64,000 bases of DNA. It comes from Solirubrobacterales bacterium (lineage in GTDB: Bacteria > Actinomycetota > Thermoleophilia > Solirubrobacterales > Solirubrobacteraceae). Location of the stretch: positions 12,234 to 76,233 of the forward strand of contig PKXY01000045.1 in NCBI GenBank assembly GCA_003132505.1. Reading direction: 5' to 3'. Positions 15,819-22,804 of the stretch are shown here, in pieces. Made by a program: the position numbers and the translations under genes. Each line of letters starts with the position of its first letter. Position 1 is the first letter of the stretch. Under the pieces are notes generated by a model that was given only the letters and a program-made list of their open reading frames with translations, was not told the DNA's origin and ran no database searches.

Positions 15819-18491
15819 ATGCAGATCTCTCGAGTGCCGCAAACGGCACTTGCAGTGTTGGTCCTGAGCGCCGTGGGTGCCGCCCCACAGCTCGGGTTCG
15901 CTGGCGCCGCTAACGATTCAGGCACCGGCGCAACTGGCAACAGCGGCGCGACCGGCGGCTCTTCCGCGAGCGGAAGCACCGGCGCGAGCGGGACCACGGG
16001 CGCCAGCGGCAGCACGGGAGCGAGCGGCAGCACGGGCACCAGCGGAAGCACAGGAACGAGCGGCAGCACAGGAACGAGCGGCAGCACCGGCACCAGCGGA
16101 AGCACAGGAACGAGCGGCAGCACAGGAACGAGCGGCAGCACCGGCACCAGCGGAAGCGGGCCGACGTCCCCGAGCGGCGCTACGGCGCCGACTGTCCCAA
16201 CCGCGGTTGGTCCCACCGGATCCAGCGGGACGAGTGGCGCGAGCGGAGTGACGGGTGCCACGGGCGGCGCCGGGCCGCCGGTGGTGACCTCGATAACGAC
16301 GCAGCCCGAGACCGGGAACGACCTTCTCAGTGCCGGTGGCAGCGGCGGCACAAAGGTCAGCTACGCCGGCGGGGCACTTGCCCCTTCGCCGAGCCTCTTT
16401 GCGGACGGCAATCCACTCGCGGGCGTACTTCCAGGCTCGGTGTTCGACCCGTTGGTGAGCGCCGCAATCGGAGCCGATGTGCCGCAGTGGTACATCGAGC
16501 ACTTCGACGTGCCGTCATTCCTGCTTCCGATCTACCAGGCAGCCGGGGCCGCTTACGACGTGCCCTGGGAGGTTCTGGCCGCGATCAACCAAGTCGAGAC
16601 CAACTTCGGCAGCGACCTCAACGTCTCGTCGGCAGGCGCGATCGGCTGGATGCAATTCCTTCCCAGCACGTGGCAGCGCTATGGCGTCGCCGCGACCGGG
16701 TCAGGCGTGGCGGACCCGTACAACGCCGCCGACGCGATCTTCTCGGCTGCGCGCTACCTCAACGCGGCCGGTGCTTCGACGAATCTGCCGCAGGCGATCT
16801 TCGCCTACAACCATTCGACGTCCTACGTCGAGTCGGTGCTGCTGCGCGCGGAGCTGCTGAGCGGCGTGCCCTCGACGCTAGTCAACTCGGTCAGCGAGCT
16901 CTCCGAGGGCCTGTTCCCGATCGAGCTGCGCTACCACCCGAACTACAAGCGCGTTGCGCCGTCGAGCGACTCTCCGCGCGTGCTCGACGCGGTCGCGGCG
17001 AGCAAGGGCAAGGCGCCGTCCCCGTCTGCGGTTGGCGCGGCGGCAAAGGCCGACGTCGAAGGCGACGGCACGCCGGCAGTTGAGATCTTCGCCACAGCGC
17101 ACGCCGCGGCGGTCGCGGTTCAGGACGGCACCGTCGTCGCGATCGGGCACAGCCGCGGCCTCGGCACCTATGTCCGACTACGGGACGCCTTCGGCAACAT
17201 CTACACCTACGGCAACCTCGGCTCGGTCGCCGCGTATCACCTGATCGCGAAGCCCGCCGGCACGACGGCCACGTCCTCACTCGCGACCTCGAGCCAGCTC
17301 GCGCCCGGACCGACTCCGAGCGCACCGGCCAGCGCCGGCGCCCAAACCGCGGGCGGCATCGAGGGCGTGCTGGCCGGCAAGGTAGCGGCGGAGGCGCTCG
17401 CAACTCCCAGCGCCACGAACGCGGCCGCCGGCGTTGACACGGCCTCGCCCTTCGCCGGCTTCGACTTCCGCCCGGGTCTCACCGACGACGCGACGATCTT
17501 CGGCGGACCGCGGCTCTCGAGCCAACAACCGACGGCAAAAGCGCTGCGTGCCTCGCAAGCGCACAAGATCGTGGATCGTTACTACACGAGCGCCTTCGGC
17601 TTGCCGCGCGATCAGCTCGAGCCACGGGCGCTGCGCGTCGGCTCGCGCGTCCTCGCCGGCACAATTCTCGGCTACCTGCGGGCCGGCGGCGTCGGGCGCG
17701 CTCCGCATCTCACCTTCGAGCTTCGCCCGGCGGGCGCGGATAGCGTGGCGATCGACCCGCGACCGTTCCTCGACGCGTGGAGTCAGCTCGCGACGCTCGA
17801 ACTGCACCGGGCAACGCTGAGCGATCCGCTCTACGGGCCCGACCTACAGAGCAACGACGCCGGCGAGGCGAGCGTGATGAGCCAGATCGACCTCGAGCGC
17901 GTCGTCCTAGAGAACACGCACCTCAAGATGTCGCTCTGCGAGCGCAACACGATCGCGGCCGGGGACGTCGACCGCCGCGTACTCGCAAGCGTCGAGTTCC
18001 TCGTCGAGAACGGCCTCGATCCGACGATCGGCGGCGCGCAGTGCACCGCCGGAGGATCGCCCACGGCGACCGCGGCCGGGGCGAACGCCGACAGCATCAC
18101 GATCACCGCGGTGAACTCGGTCGCCGTCGGCGCCGGCGGAGCCACTGGCACGCCCACTGACTCGACGATCAAGACACTGCTGATGCTGACTGGTCCAAAC
18201 GCTCCGGCGCAGATCGCCGGCCCGGAGGCGATCCAGGGCGAGGCGAGCAGCGTTGCCGACCCGAGCGACAGCGGTCAGATCGTCGTCAGCTTTACCCCGC
18301 AGCCCGCGCAGCTCGCGCTGGCCAGCACGGCCAGCGTCGCCGGCCGCTTCGCGCTCAGTCCGAAGCGCTGGGCGCAACTCGACGCCCACCTCCTCTCGAT
18401 CCCCGAGCCGCGCGTGCCTACCGTCATCTCGACCACAGCGCTCTCCAGCAAGCAGGACGCAAGCGCGCAGGGCGCCAAGAAGCGCGCCTGA
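15819..18491 (+). CDS. Large exported lytic transglycosylase with Ser/Thr/Gly repeat stalk and M23-like segments
   Basis: An 890-residue exported protein. Residues 1-29 are a signal peptide; about 33-150 is a low-complexity stalk of TGASGS/TGTSGS units. Residues about 220-345 form an SLT transglycosylase domain: VPWEVLAAINQVETNFGSDL holds the catalytic Glu, then GAIGWMQFLPSTWQRYG and ADAIFSAARYLNAAG and FAYNHSTSYV. A degenerate M23/LytM-like beta domain follows in two pieces (GTVVAIGHSRGLGTYVRLRD, and RVGSRVLAGTILGYL...PHLTFELRPAG), without the full HxxxD and HxH zinc set. It should cleave peptidoglycan glycan strands at the cell surface. Isolated gene with its own promoter region. Confidence 0.88.
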   Translation: MQISRVPQTALAVLVLSAVGAAPQLGFAGAANDSGTGATGNSGATGGSSASGSTGASGTTGASGSTGASGSTGTSGSTGTSGSTGTSGSTGTSGSTGTSGSTGTSGSTGTSGSGPTSPSGATAPTVPTAVGPTGSSGTSGASGVTGATGGAGPPVVTSITTQPETGNDLLSAGGSGGTKVSYAGGALAPSPSLFADGNPLAGVLPGSVFDPLVSAAIGADVPQWYIEHFDVPSFLLPIYQAAGAAYDVPWEVLAAINQVETNFGSDLNVSSAGAIGWMQFLPSTWQRYGVAATGSGVADPYNAADAIFSAARYLNAAGASTNLPQAIFAYNHSTSYVESVLLRAELLSGVPSTLVNSVSELSEGLFPIELRYHPNYKRVAPSSDSPRVLDAVAASKGKAPSPSAVGAAAKADVEGDGTPAVEIFATAHAAAVAVQDGTVVAIGHSRGLGTYVRLRDAFGNIYTYGNLGSVAAYHLIAKPAGTTATSSLATSSQLAPGPTPSAPASAGAQTAGGIEGVLAGKVAAEALATPSATNAAAGVDTASPFAGFDFRPGLTDDATIFGGPRLSSQQPTAKALRASQAHKIVDRYYTSAFGLPRDQLEPRALRVGSRVLAGTILGYLRAGGVGRAPHLTFELRPAGADSVAIDPRPFLDAWSQLATLELHRATLSDPLYGPDLQSNDAGEASVMSQIDLERVVLENTHLKMSLCERNTIAAGDVDRRVLASVEFLVENGLDPTIGGAQCTAGGSPTATAAGANADSITITAVNSVAVGAGGATGTPTDSTIKTLLMLTGPNAPAQIAGPEAIQGEASSVADPSDSGQIVVSFTPQPAQLALASTASVAGRFALSPKRWAQLDAHLLSIPEPRVPTVISTTALSSKQDASAQGAKKRA
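15960..16165 (+). repeat. Tandem 9/18-bp coding repeats of the (STGTSG)n stalk
   Basis: Within the transglycosylase gene the DNA is a run of near-identical units such as AGCGGCAGCACAGGAACG, with longer 54-bp blocks repeated. Coding frame is kept throughout because units are multiples of three. Array length is likely to vary between strains. Confidence 0.85.
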
Positions 18492-19124
18492 TCAGCGGCG
18501 CCGGCGGTCCCGCAGCGCGATGCCTTCGAGCAGGTGCGCGACGGTCTCGCAAGCGTCCACTGCAGCCTCGAGCGACTCGAAGATGTCGCGCCAGCGGATC
18601 ACGACCATTGGATCCGTGCCGCCCACGAACAGCGATGCGACGGCATCACGGCGGATGCGATCGCCTTCGTTCTCGAGCCGATGGATCTCGACGAGGTGCG
18701 GCGCCAAGCCGCTGCCGGTGCGCATGCAACGGAGAGCATGCGCGACCTGCTCGCTGGCGCCGACGAGCACGTCTGCGAGATCGACGGCCGCCTCCATCGT
18801 GGCCTCCACCGCGTACAGGCCAAGTGTGTCTGCCACCTGCTCGGCTTCGTCGACGATGTCGTCAAGCGCCGTCGCCAGGCGGTAGCCGTCGCCGGCGTCG
18901 AACGGCGCGCGCACGCGACGGGTGCTGTTCAGCCTGTGAATCAGGTCGTGCGTGATCCGGTCGCCCTCCTGCTCGCAGAGCCGGAGATCCTGCGCAAGCG
19001 TCGCCCGCTCGGGGTAGTCAATCAGCAGGTCGCGCAGCAGCAGCGACGTGCGCTGAACGTTGCGTCCGGACTCCTCGAGGAGCGCGAGCAGCGGCTCGTC
19101 GATCGACCTACGCAGCAGCGGCAT
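18492..19124 (-). CDS. DUF47/PhoU-like phosphate transport accessory protein
   Basis: A 210-residue all-helical protein of the DUF47 (TIGR00153) family, related to PhoU and usually paired with PitA low-affinity phosphate permeases. Typical features are the EQEGDRITHDLIHRLN block, DDIVDEAEQVADTL and the second-repeat ENEGDRIRRDAVASLF motif, with conserved Glu/Asp metal-cluster residues. No PitA gene adjoins it here. It is divergent from the orphan DNA-binding protein, with an 11-nt repeat PHO-box array between them, so phosphate regulation is likely. Its stop abuts the transglycosylase stop. Confidence 0.88.
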   Translation of the reverse strand: MPLLRRSIDEPLLALLEESGRNVQRTSLLLRDLLIDYPERATLAQDLRLCEQEGDRITHDLIHRLNSTRRVRAPFDAGDGYRLATALDDIVDEAEQVADTLGLYAVEATMEAAVDLADVLVGASEQVAHALRCMRTGSGLAPHLVEIHRLENEGDRIRRDAVASLFVGGTDPMVVIRWRDIFESLEAAVDACETVAHLLEGIALRDRRRR

Positions 19125-19164
19125 GGAAGCCCAGCGTAGACAGCCGCGTGCGGCAGTGCCGTTG

Positions 19165-19204
19165 TTTCACGACTTGTTCACCGTTACGTCACCGCATCTT
19201 AACC
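19165..19204 (+). promoter_or_regulatory. PHO-box array of four 11-nt direct repeats
   Basis: TTCAC at 19166, TTCAC at 19177, GTCAC at 19188 and TTAAC at 19199 are spaced exactly 11 bases apart. The middle unit is a perfect GTTCACC (19176-19182), followed by CGTCACC (19187) and CTTAACC (19198). This is the format of actinobacterial PhoP/RegX3 binding sites (11-nt direct repeat units with a GTTCACC core). It lies between the divergent DUF47 gene and the orphan winged-helix gene and could control either. Computed occupancy is not available; assignment rests on spacing and core match. Confidence 0.7.
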
Positions 19205-19238
19205 CGATCTTGCGCGCTGGGCGGGAGGCTGGGGGCCG

Positions 19239-19628
19239 ATGGTCGCTCATGCGCACCAGCAGGAACCGCGAACGATCCGGATCGACGATGTCGAGATCAG
19301 GACCGCCGAGGGCCTCGTGCTCGCAGGCGGAGAGGCGCTCACGCTGTCGATGCGCGAGTTCCAGCTGCTCGTGGCGATGGTCGACCGTGCCGGCGGAATC
19401 GTGCGCCGGGACGAACTCTGCCATGCTGTGTGGGGACGCGAGCTGCGCCCCGGCGACCGCTCGGTCGACGTTTACGTCAGCAAGTTGCGCGCGAAGCTGG
19501 AAGCCGCCGCACCGGGGCGCCGGTTCATCCACACCCACCCCGGATTCGGCTACCGCTTCCAGCCGCAGCTTTCACGAGAAATTGACACCGGCGCCTCGCC
19601 GAGGACCGAGACTGGCCACAAAGCGTGA
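19239..19628 (+). CDS. Orphan OmpR/PhoB-type winged-helix DNA-binding protein without receiver domain
   Basis: A 129-residue protein consisting almost only of the OmpR/PhoB C-terminal effector domain: LSMREFQLLVAMVDRAGGIV, ELCHAVWG, the recognition helix DRSVDVYVSKLRAKLE and the wing FIHTHPGFGYRF. No receiver domain precedes it, and there is no room for one: a PHO-box array ends 35 bases upstream of the ATG. It could compete with or modulate the full-length regulator encoded 1.3 kb downstream, whose DNA-binding half is similar in its recognition helix (RSVDVFVRKLRQKLE). That role is inference. Confidence 0.85.
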   Translation: MVAHAHQQEPRTIRIDDVEIRTAEGLVLAGGEALTLSMREFQLLVAMVDRAGGIVRRDELCHAVWGRELRPGDRSVDVYVSKLRAKLEAAAPGRRFIHTHPGFGYRFQPQLSREIDTGASPRTETGHKA

Positions 19629-19700
19629 GGCGGCCGGACGCGGACGGCGCGGGAACGGCGTAGCCTCCCCTCGGTCCCACACGCAAGCGAAGCGAGCCAA

Positions 19701-20411
19701 ATGTCAGCGACGTCGCCCACACATCCCGCCCGACCGCACTTCCACGACGAGCTGCGCGAGCTCGAGACGCACACGCTGGAGGGCCTCGACCTCGTTCTCG
19801 AGCAGCTCGATCGCTCGCTCGAAGCCGTCGCGCACCAGGATGTCGAGCTGGCGTCCATGGTGATCGCTGATGACGACCGCGTCGACGGTCGCTATCTGGA
19901 GATCCACCAGGGCGTCCTGTCGCTGCTGGCGCGCCAGAGTCCGGTGGCCGGCGATCTGCGCATCGTTGCGGCGCTCCTGCACGTCATCCGCAACGTCGAG
20001 CGGATGGGTGACCAGTGCGTCAACATCTGCAAGCTACTGCCGTTGGCGGGTAACGAGCCGCCAACGCGCCCGGAGATTCTGGCCAAGCTCGCCCGCATGG
20101 GCGAGGTCGTGCGCTCCGAGGTCTCGCAGTCAAAGCGGGCGTTCGCCGATCGCGACGTCGAGTTGGCGGAGGACCTGGTGCGGCAGGACAGTGAGGTCAA
20201 CCAGATCCAGCGCGACATCTTCCAGCTCGCGGTCGCGGTCGGAGACGACATTGACACCCGGGAATGGGCAATGTGCATGACGATGGTCGCGCGGGCGCTG
20301 GAGCGCGTCGGCGACAACGCGGTCGACATCGGCGAGCAAACGGCGTTCGTGGTCACGGGGCTCTTCCGCGAGTTCTCCGACTCCTCCCACGTCCCCGCCG
20401 CCAAGTCCTGA
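19701..20411 (+). CDS. phoU: Phosphate signalling protein PhoU
   Basis: A 236-residue protein with the two three-helix PhoU repeats: HFHDELRELETHTLEGLDLV at the N terminus, the metal-binding DDRVDGRYLEIHQGVLSLLA and RNVERMGDQCVNICKL of repeat one, and DSEVNQIQRDIFQLAV and ALERVGDNAVDIGEQ of repeat two. PhoU links the Pst transporter to the phosphate-sensing kinase and limits uptake when phosphate is plentiful. It sits between the two PhoB-like regulators rather than after pstB as in many bacteria. Confidence 0.95.
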   Translation: MSATSPTHPARPHFHDELRELETHTLEGLDLVLEQLDRSLEAVAHQDVELASMVIADDDRVDGRYLEIHQGVLSLLARQSPVAGDLRIVAALLHVIRNVERMGDQCVNICKLLPLAGNEPPTRPEILAKLARMGEVVRSEVSQSKRAFADRDVELAEDLVRQDSEVNQIQRDIFQLAVAVGDDIDTREWAMCMTMVARALERVGDNAVDIGEQTAFVVTGLFREFSDSSHVPAAKS

Positions 20412-20443
20412 GAGCGGGAATCCCGCACCTAGCGACCTCGCTC

Positions 20444-20472
20444 CTGTGAACAACCTGTGACCGGAGCTTACC
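20444..20472 (+). promoter_or_regulatory. Possible degenerate PHO-box repeat upstream of the response regulator
   Basis: CTGTGAAC (20444-20451) and CTGTGACC (20455-20462) are direct repeats 11 bases apart, with GCTTACC close to the next position. The phasing matches a PHO box but the core differs from GTTCACC, so this is a weak candidate for autoregulation. A TACAAT hexamer at 20502-20507 lies ten bases before the ATG and would give a nearly leaderless transcript. Confidence 0.35.
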
Positions 20473-20516
20473 GGCGCTCCCACGCCGCGCCGGTGCGCCA
20501 CTACAATCGAGCGTAG

Positions 20517-21356
20517 ATGACGGAAGACGCCTCCGCTGATCGGGCGCTTCAGGGCGAGGGACTCCCCGTGGATCCGGCTGCGACGCTGCGGATCGCCATC
20601 CTCGACCGCGACTCCGGCTTTCTGCAGGTGCTCGACAAGCGCCTCGAGCGCATCGGCTGGGAACGCCGCGTGCTGGCCTCCTCAGTCTCGCCACAGACGA
20701 TCGTGCCGATGCGGCTGAGCGCGGTGATCGTTGATCTCGCCGTGCTCGGACCGGCGTGCTGGGAGTGGCTCGAGCGTCTCTGCGGCGAGCTGCCCGAGCT
20801 CCCGGTCGTCGTCTGCACCGGCTCCTCGACGGTGGCTCAGCGCGTCCGCGGCCTGCGGCTCGGCGCCGACGACTGGTTGACGAAGCCGTGTCATCCGGAG
20901 GAGCTGATTGCCCGCGTCGAGGCTGTCGTGCGCCGCCGGCGCCGGCTCGAGTCGCCCCAGGACAGCATGCCGATCCTCGCCGGTGAGGTCGAGATCCACC
21001 GCGACCAGTACCAGGCATTCGTGAACAGCGTCAGCATCGATCTGACGCGGCGGGAGTTCGAGTTGATCGAGCTGCTCGCCGGTTCGGGCGGCCGCGTGCT
21101 CGAGCGTGAGTTCATCTACCAGCGCCTCTGGGGTTATTCCATGGTCCGGGGCGATCGCTCGGTCGATGTGTTCGTACGCAAGCTGCGCCAGAAGCTCGAG
21201 CGCGTCTCCCCCAGCTGGCGCTACATCCACACGCACTTCGGCATCGGCTACCGCTTTGCCGCCGAGCCGGTCGATGGCCTTTCAACGGTCGCTGAGCTGG
21301 CGGCGCTCGCCGTCCTCTCAACCCCCGGCGAGGAGCTCGATCTCGCGCGGACGTAG
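20517..21356 (+). CDS. Response regulator, receiver plus OmpR/PhoB winged helix (probable PhoP/RegX3-like)
   Basis: A 279-residue two-component regulator. The receiver spans about residues 23-140: acidic pair at D30/D32 (AILDRDSGF), phosphoacceptor D73 in VIVDLAVLGP, T101 in VVCTGSS and K123 in WLTKPCHPEEL. The winged helix follows at about 165-258 with DRSVDVFVRKLRQKLE and HTHFGIGYRF. The acidic pocket is slightly unusual (D-R-D instead of D-D/E). Context (PhoU, PPK1, Pst) argues for control of the phosphate response; no cognate histidine kinase lies in the window. Confidence 0.88.
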   Translation: MTEDASADRALQGEGLPVDPAATLRIAILDRDSGFLQVLDKRLERIGWERRVLASSVSPQTIVPMRLSAVIVDLAVLGPACWEWLERLCGELPELPVVVCTGSSTVAQRVRGLRLGADDWLTKPCHPEELIARVEAVVRRRRRLESPQDSMPILAGEVEIHRDQYQAFVNSVSIDLTRREFELIELLAGSGGRVLEREFIYQRLWGYSMVRGDRSVDVFVRKLRQKLERVSPSWRYIHTHFGIGYRFAAEPVDGLSTVAELAALAVLSTPGEELDLART

Positions 21357-21791
21357 GAGAAGCACGAGTTCTCCGCGCACCCCGGCGAGCCGGATCGCAG
21401 CGAGGCCGCCCTTCTTCATTGCGACGTACCCGCCGGTGAGCGTCGCGACAAGCCCGGACATGTCTGGCTCGTGCCCGACGAGCATGAGCGAGCCGTCCTC
21501 GCTGGTCGCAGCGATCAGCTCGGCAGCGGCATCGGCTCCGAAGTCGCCGCCGAGCGGCTCGTGCAGGATCGGCTCGATCCGCAGCTCGACGCAGGCGATC
21601 CGTGCCGTGTCGCGGGCGCGCACACGTGGGCTCGCGAACACGAGCTCGAAGGTGACCCCGAGCCGGGACAGAGCGCGACCCGCGGCGCGGGACTGATGCT
21701 CGCCGCGCTCGGTCAGGCGGCGCTCGAAATCGGGACCGCGGCCGTGTCCCTCGGCGTCGCCATGGCGGAGTAGCCAAAGTGTTTTCGCCAT
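21318..21791 (-). CDS. sixA: Phosphohistidine phosphatase SixA family
   Basis: A 157-residue single-domain histidine phosphatase: LWLLRHGDAEGHG carries the catalytic RHG, ASPRVRARDTA the second Arg, and LMLVGHEPDMSGL the second catalytic His. I start it at the ATG at 21791; a GTG directly before it is also possible. SixA proteins remove phosphate from phosphohistidine on HPt or PTS proteins. In actinobacteria SixA often neighbours polyphosphate genes, as here. The 3' end overlaps the response-regulator 3' end by 39 bases. Confidence 0.9.
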   Translation of the reverse strand: MAKTLWLLRHGDAEGHGRGPDFERRLTERGEHQSRAAGRALSRLGVTFELVFASPRVRARDTARIACVELRIEPILHEPLGGDFGADAAAELIAATSEDGSLMLVGHEPDMSGLVATLTGGYVAMKKGGLAAIRLAGVRGELVLLLRPREIELLAGG

Positions 21792-21797
21792 CACCTG

Positions 21798-21809
21798 AGG
21801 CTATAGCCT
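21798..21809. promoter_or_regulatory. Palindromic overlapping divergent promoter core
   Basis: AGGCTATAGCCT is a perfect 12-base palindrome located 7 bases before the sixA ATG (minus) and 7 bases before the GTG of the ppx remnant (plus). The central TATAG could act as a -10 element on both strands, giving near-leaderless transcripts in both directions. Assignment is by position only. Confidence 0.4.
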
Positions 21810-21815
21810 GAGTGG

Positions 21816-21872
21816 GTGATCTGTGCGCGCATCGACATCGGCTCGAACACGACCCGCCTGCTGGGGGCGTAG
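21816..21872 (+). pseudogene. ppx: Exopolyphosphatase (Ppx/GppA) N-terminal remnant
   Basis: GTG at 21816 opens an 18-codon reading frame containing RIDIGSNTTRLLGA and then TAG at 21870. IDIGSNTTRLL is the N-terminal phosphate-binding motif that opens Ppx/GppA exopolyphosphatases. The remaining roughly 280-300 codons are absent: the CHAD gene starts four bases after the stop. Since SixA, Ppx, CHAD and PPK commonly cluster, this looks like an internal deletion that kept the first 16 or so codons and possibly the last two codons of a real ppx. An assembly collapse would look the same. Confidence 0.8.
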
Positions 21873-21875
21873 CGA

Positions 21876-22328
21876 ATGGCTGACATCGAGCTGCGCGCGG
21901 ACCAGTCCTACAGCGAGGCGGGGCAGGCGGTCATTGGGGCGCGCGCCCGCGAGATGTTTGCCCGCGCCGAAGGCGTGCTTGACACGGATGACCCTGAGCG
22001 CGTGCACAAGATGCGAGTCGCGACGCGGCGCCTGCGCGCCGCCCTCGAGGTCTTCGGCGCCGGCCTCCCGCGCAAGCCGACGCGCGCCGCGCTCGCCGAT
22101 GTGAAAAAACTCGCCGGTGCGCTCGGCGAGCGCCGCGACTGCGACGTGCTGATCGAGCTGTTGGACTCGCTGCGCCGCGAAGCTCGCAGCGCCGAACGAG
22201 CCGCCATCGACCAAGTCGTCAGCGAGCTGCGCGACGAGCAACTCGAGGCCAACGCGCACTTGGCGAAGGCGCTCGCCCATGCCGAGGAGGTCGGCCTCGT
22301 GCGTTGCCTGCGAAAGCTTTCGCCGTGA
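21876..22328 (+). CDS. CHAD domain protein, N-terminal half (split or frameshifted)
   Basis: A 150-residue reading frame with the first helical repeat of a CHAD domain: VHKMRVATRRLRAALEVFG is the conserved H-x3-R-x3-R-R polyphosphate-binding helix, and LGERRDCDVLIELL follows. It ends at 22328, while the second half continues in another frame from 22304. Joining the two with a single-base shift near 22310-22325 would give a 308-residue CHAD protein of normal size. CHAD domains bind polyphosphate through these basic helices, matching PPK1 just downstream. Confidence 0.8.
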   Translation: MADIELRADQSYSEAGQAVIGARAREMFARAEGVLDTDDPERVHKMRVATRRLRAALEVFGAGLPRKPTRAALADVKKLAGALGERRDCDVLIELLDSLRREARSAERAAIDQVVSELRDEQLEANAHLAKALAHAEEVGLVRCLRKLSP

Positions 22329-22801
22329 AGGCGCGAGAGATCGGCGCACTCGACCCGAAGATGGGTCTCGCCCGGGCGGCGCGGCGTATCGTCGCGGTTC
22401 GCACCGACGAGGTGTACTCGCTCGCGCCGGGCGCGCTCGCCGGCCAGGACGCGACGGCGCTCCACGACCTGCGAATCGCCGCAAAACGGCTGCGATACGT
22501 ACTCGAGCTGGTCGGCTTCTTCTTGGGAGACGTGGCTGGCGAGGCCGAGACGCGCATGCGCGACCTGCAGACGCTGATCGGCGACGTCCACGACTGCGAC
22601 GTCCTACTCGCACGTCTCGGGCAGCGCGAGCAGTCGCAGAGCAAGGGTATGCGCCGGCTCGCAGGTCGGCTGAGGACGCGCCGCCGCAGGCTGTTCGGCG
22701 AGTTCGTGGTCCTGTGGTCGACGATCGAGACTAGTCGGCTACACGAGCGAATCGTTGCCGCAACGAACTATTCACCGAATGGCACCCCCTTCGGCGCATA
22801 A
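22304..22801 (+). CDS. CHAD domain protein, C-terminal half (split or frameshifted)
   Basis: A 165-residue frame, shifted by one base (minus one) from the preceding half and overlapping it by 25 bases. It carries the second CHAD repeat: LHDLRIAAKRLRYVLELVG is the second basic H-x3-R-x3-K-R-x-R-Y helix, and LIGDVHDCDVLLARL mirrors the first repeat. The first residues (about 1-8) may be out-of-frame leader. Whether it is translated separately, by frameshifting, or only appears separate because of a sequence error is unresolved. PPK1 begins four bases after its stop. Confidence 0.8.
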   Translation: MPAKAFAVKAREIGALDPKMGLARAARRIVAVRTDEVYSLAPGALAGQDATALHDLRIAAKRLRYVLELVGFFLGDVAGEAETRMRDLQTLIGDVHDCDVLLARLGQREQSQSKGMRRLAGRLRTRRRRLFGEFVVLWSTIETSRLHERIVAATNYSPNGTPFGA

Positions 22802-22804
22802 TGG

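Noticed and set aside
15960..16165. Possible CRISPR array
   Set aside because: Units are 9-18 bases with no spacers of unique sequence, always in coding frame, and lie inside the exported transglycosylase gene.
20414..20426. GCGGGAATCCCGC as hairpin terminator after phoU
   Set aside because: It is a symmetric sequence with a one-base centre, so no stable hairpin can form; a protein site is possible but no regulator is suggested.
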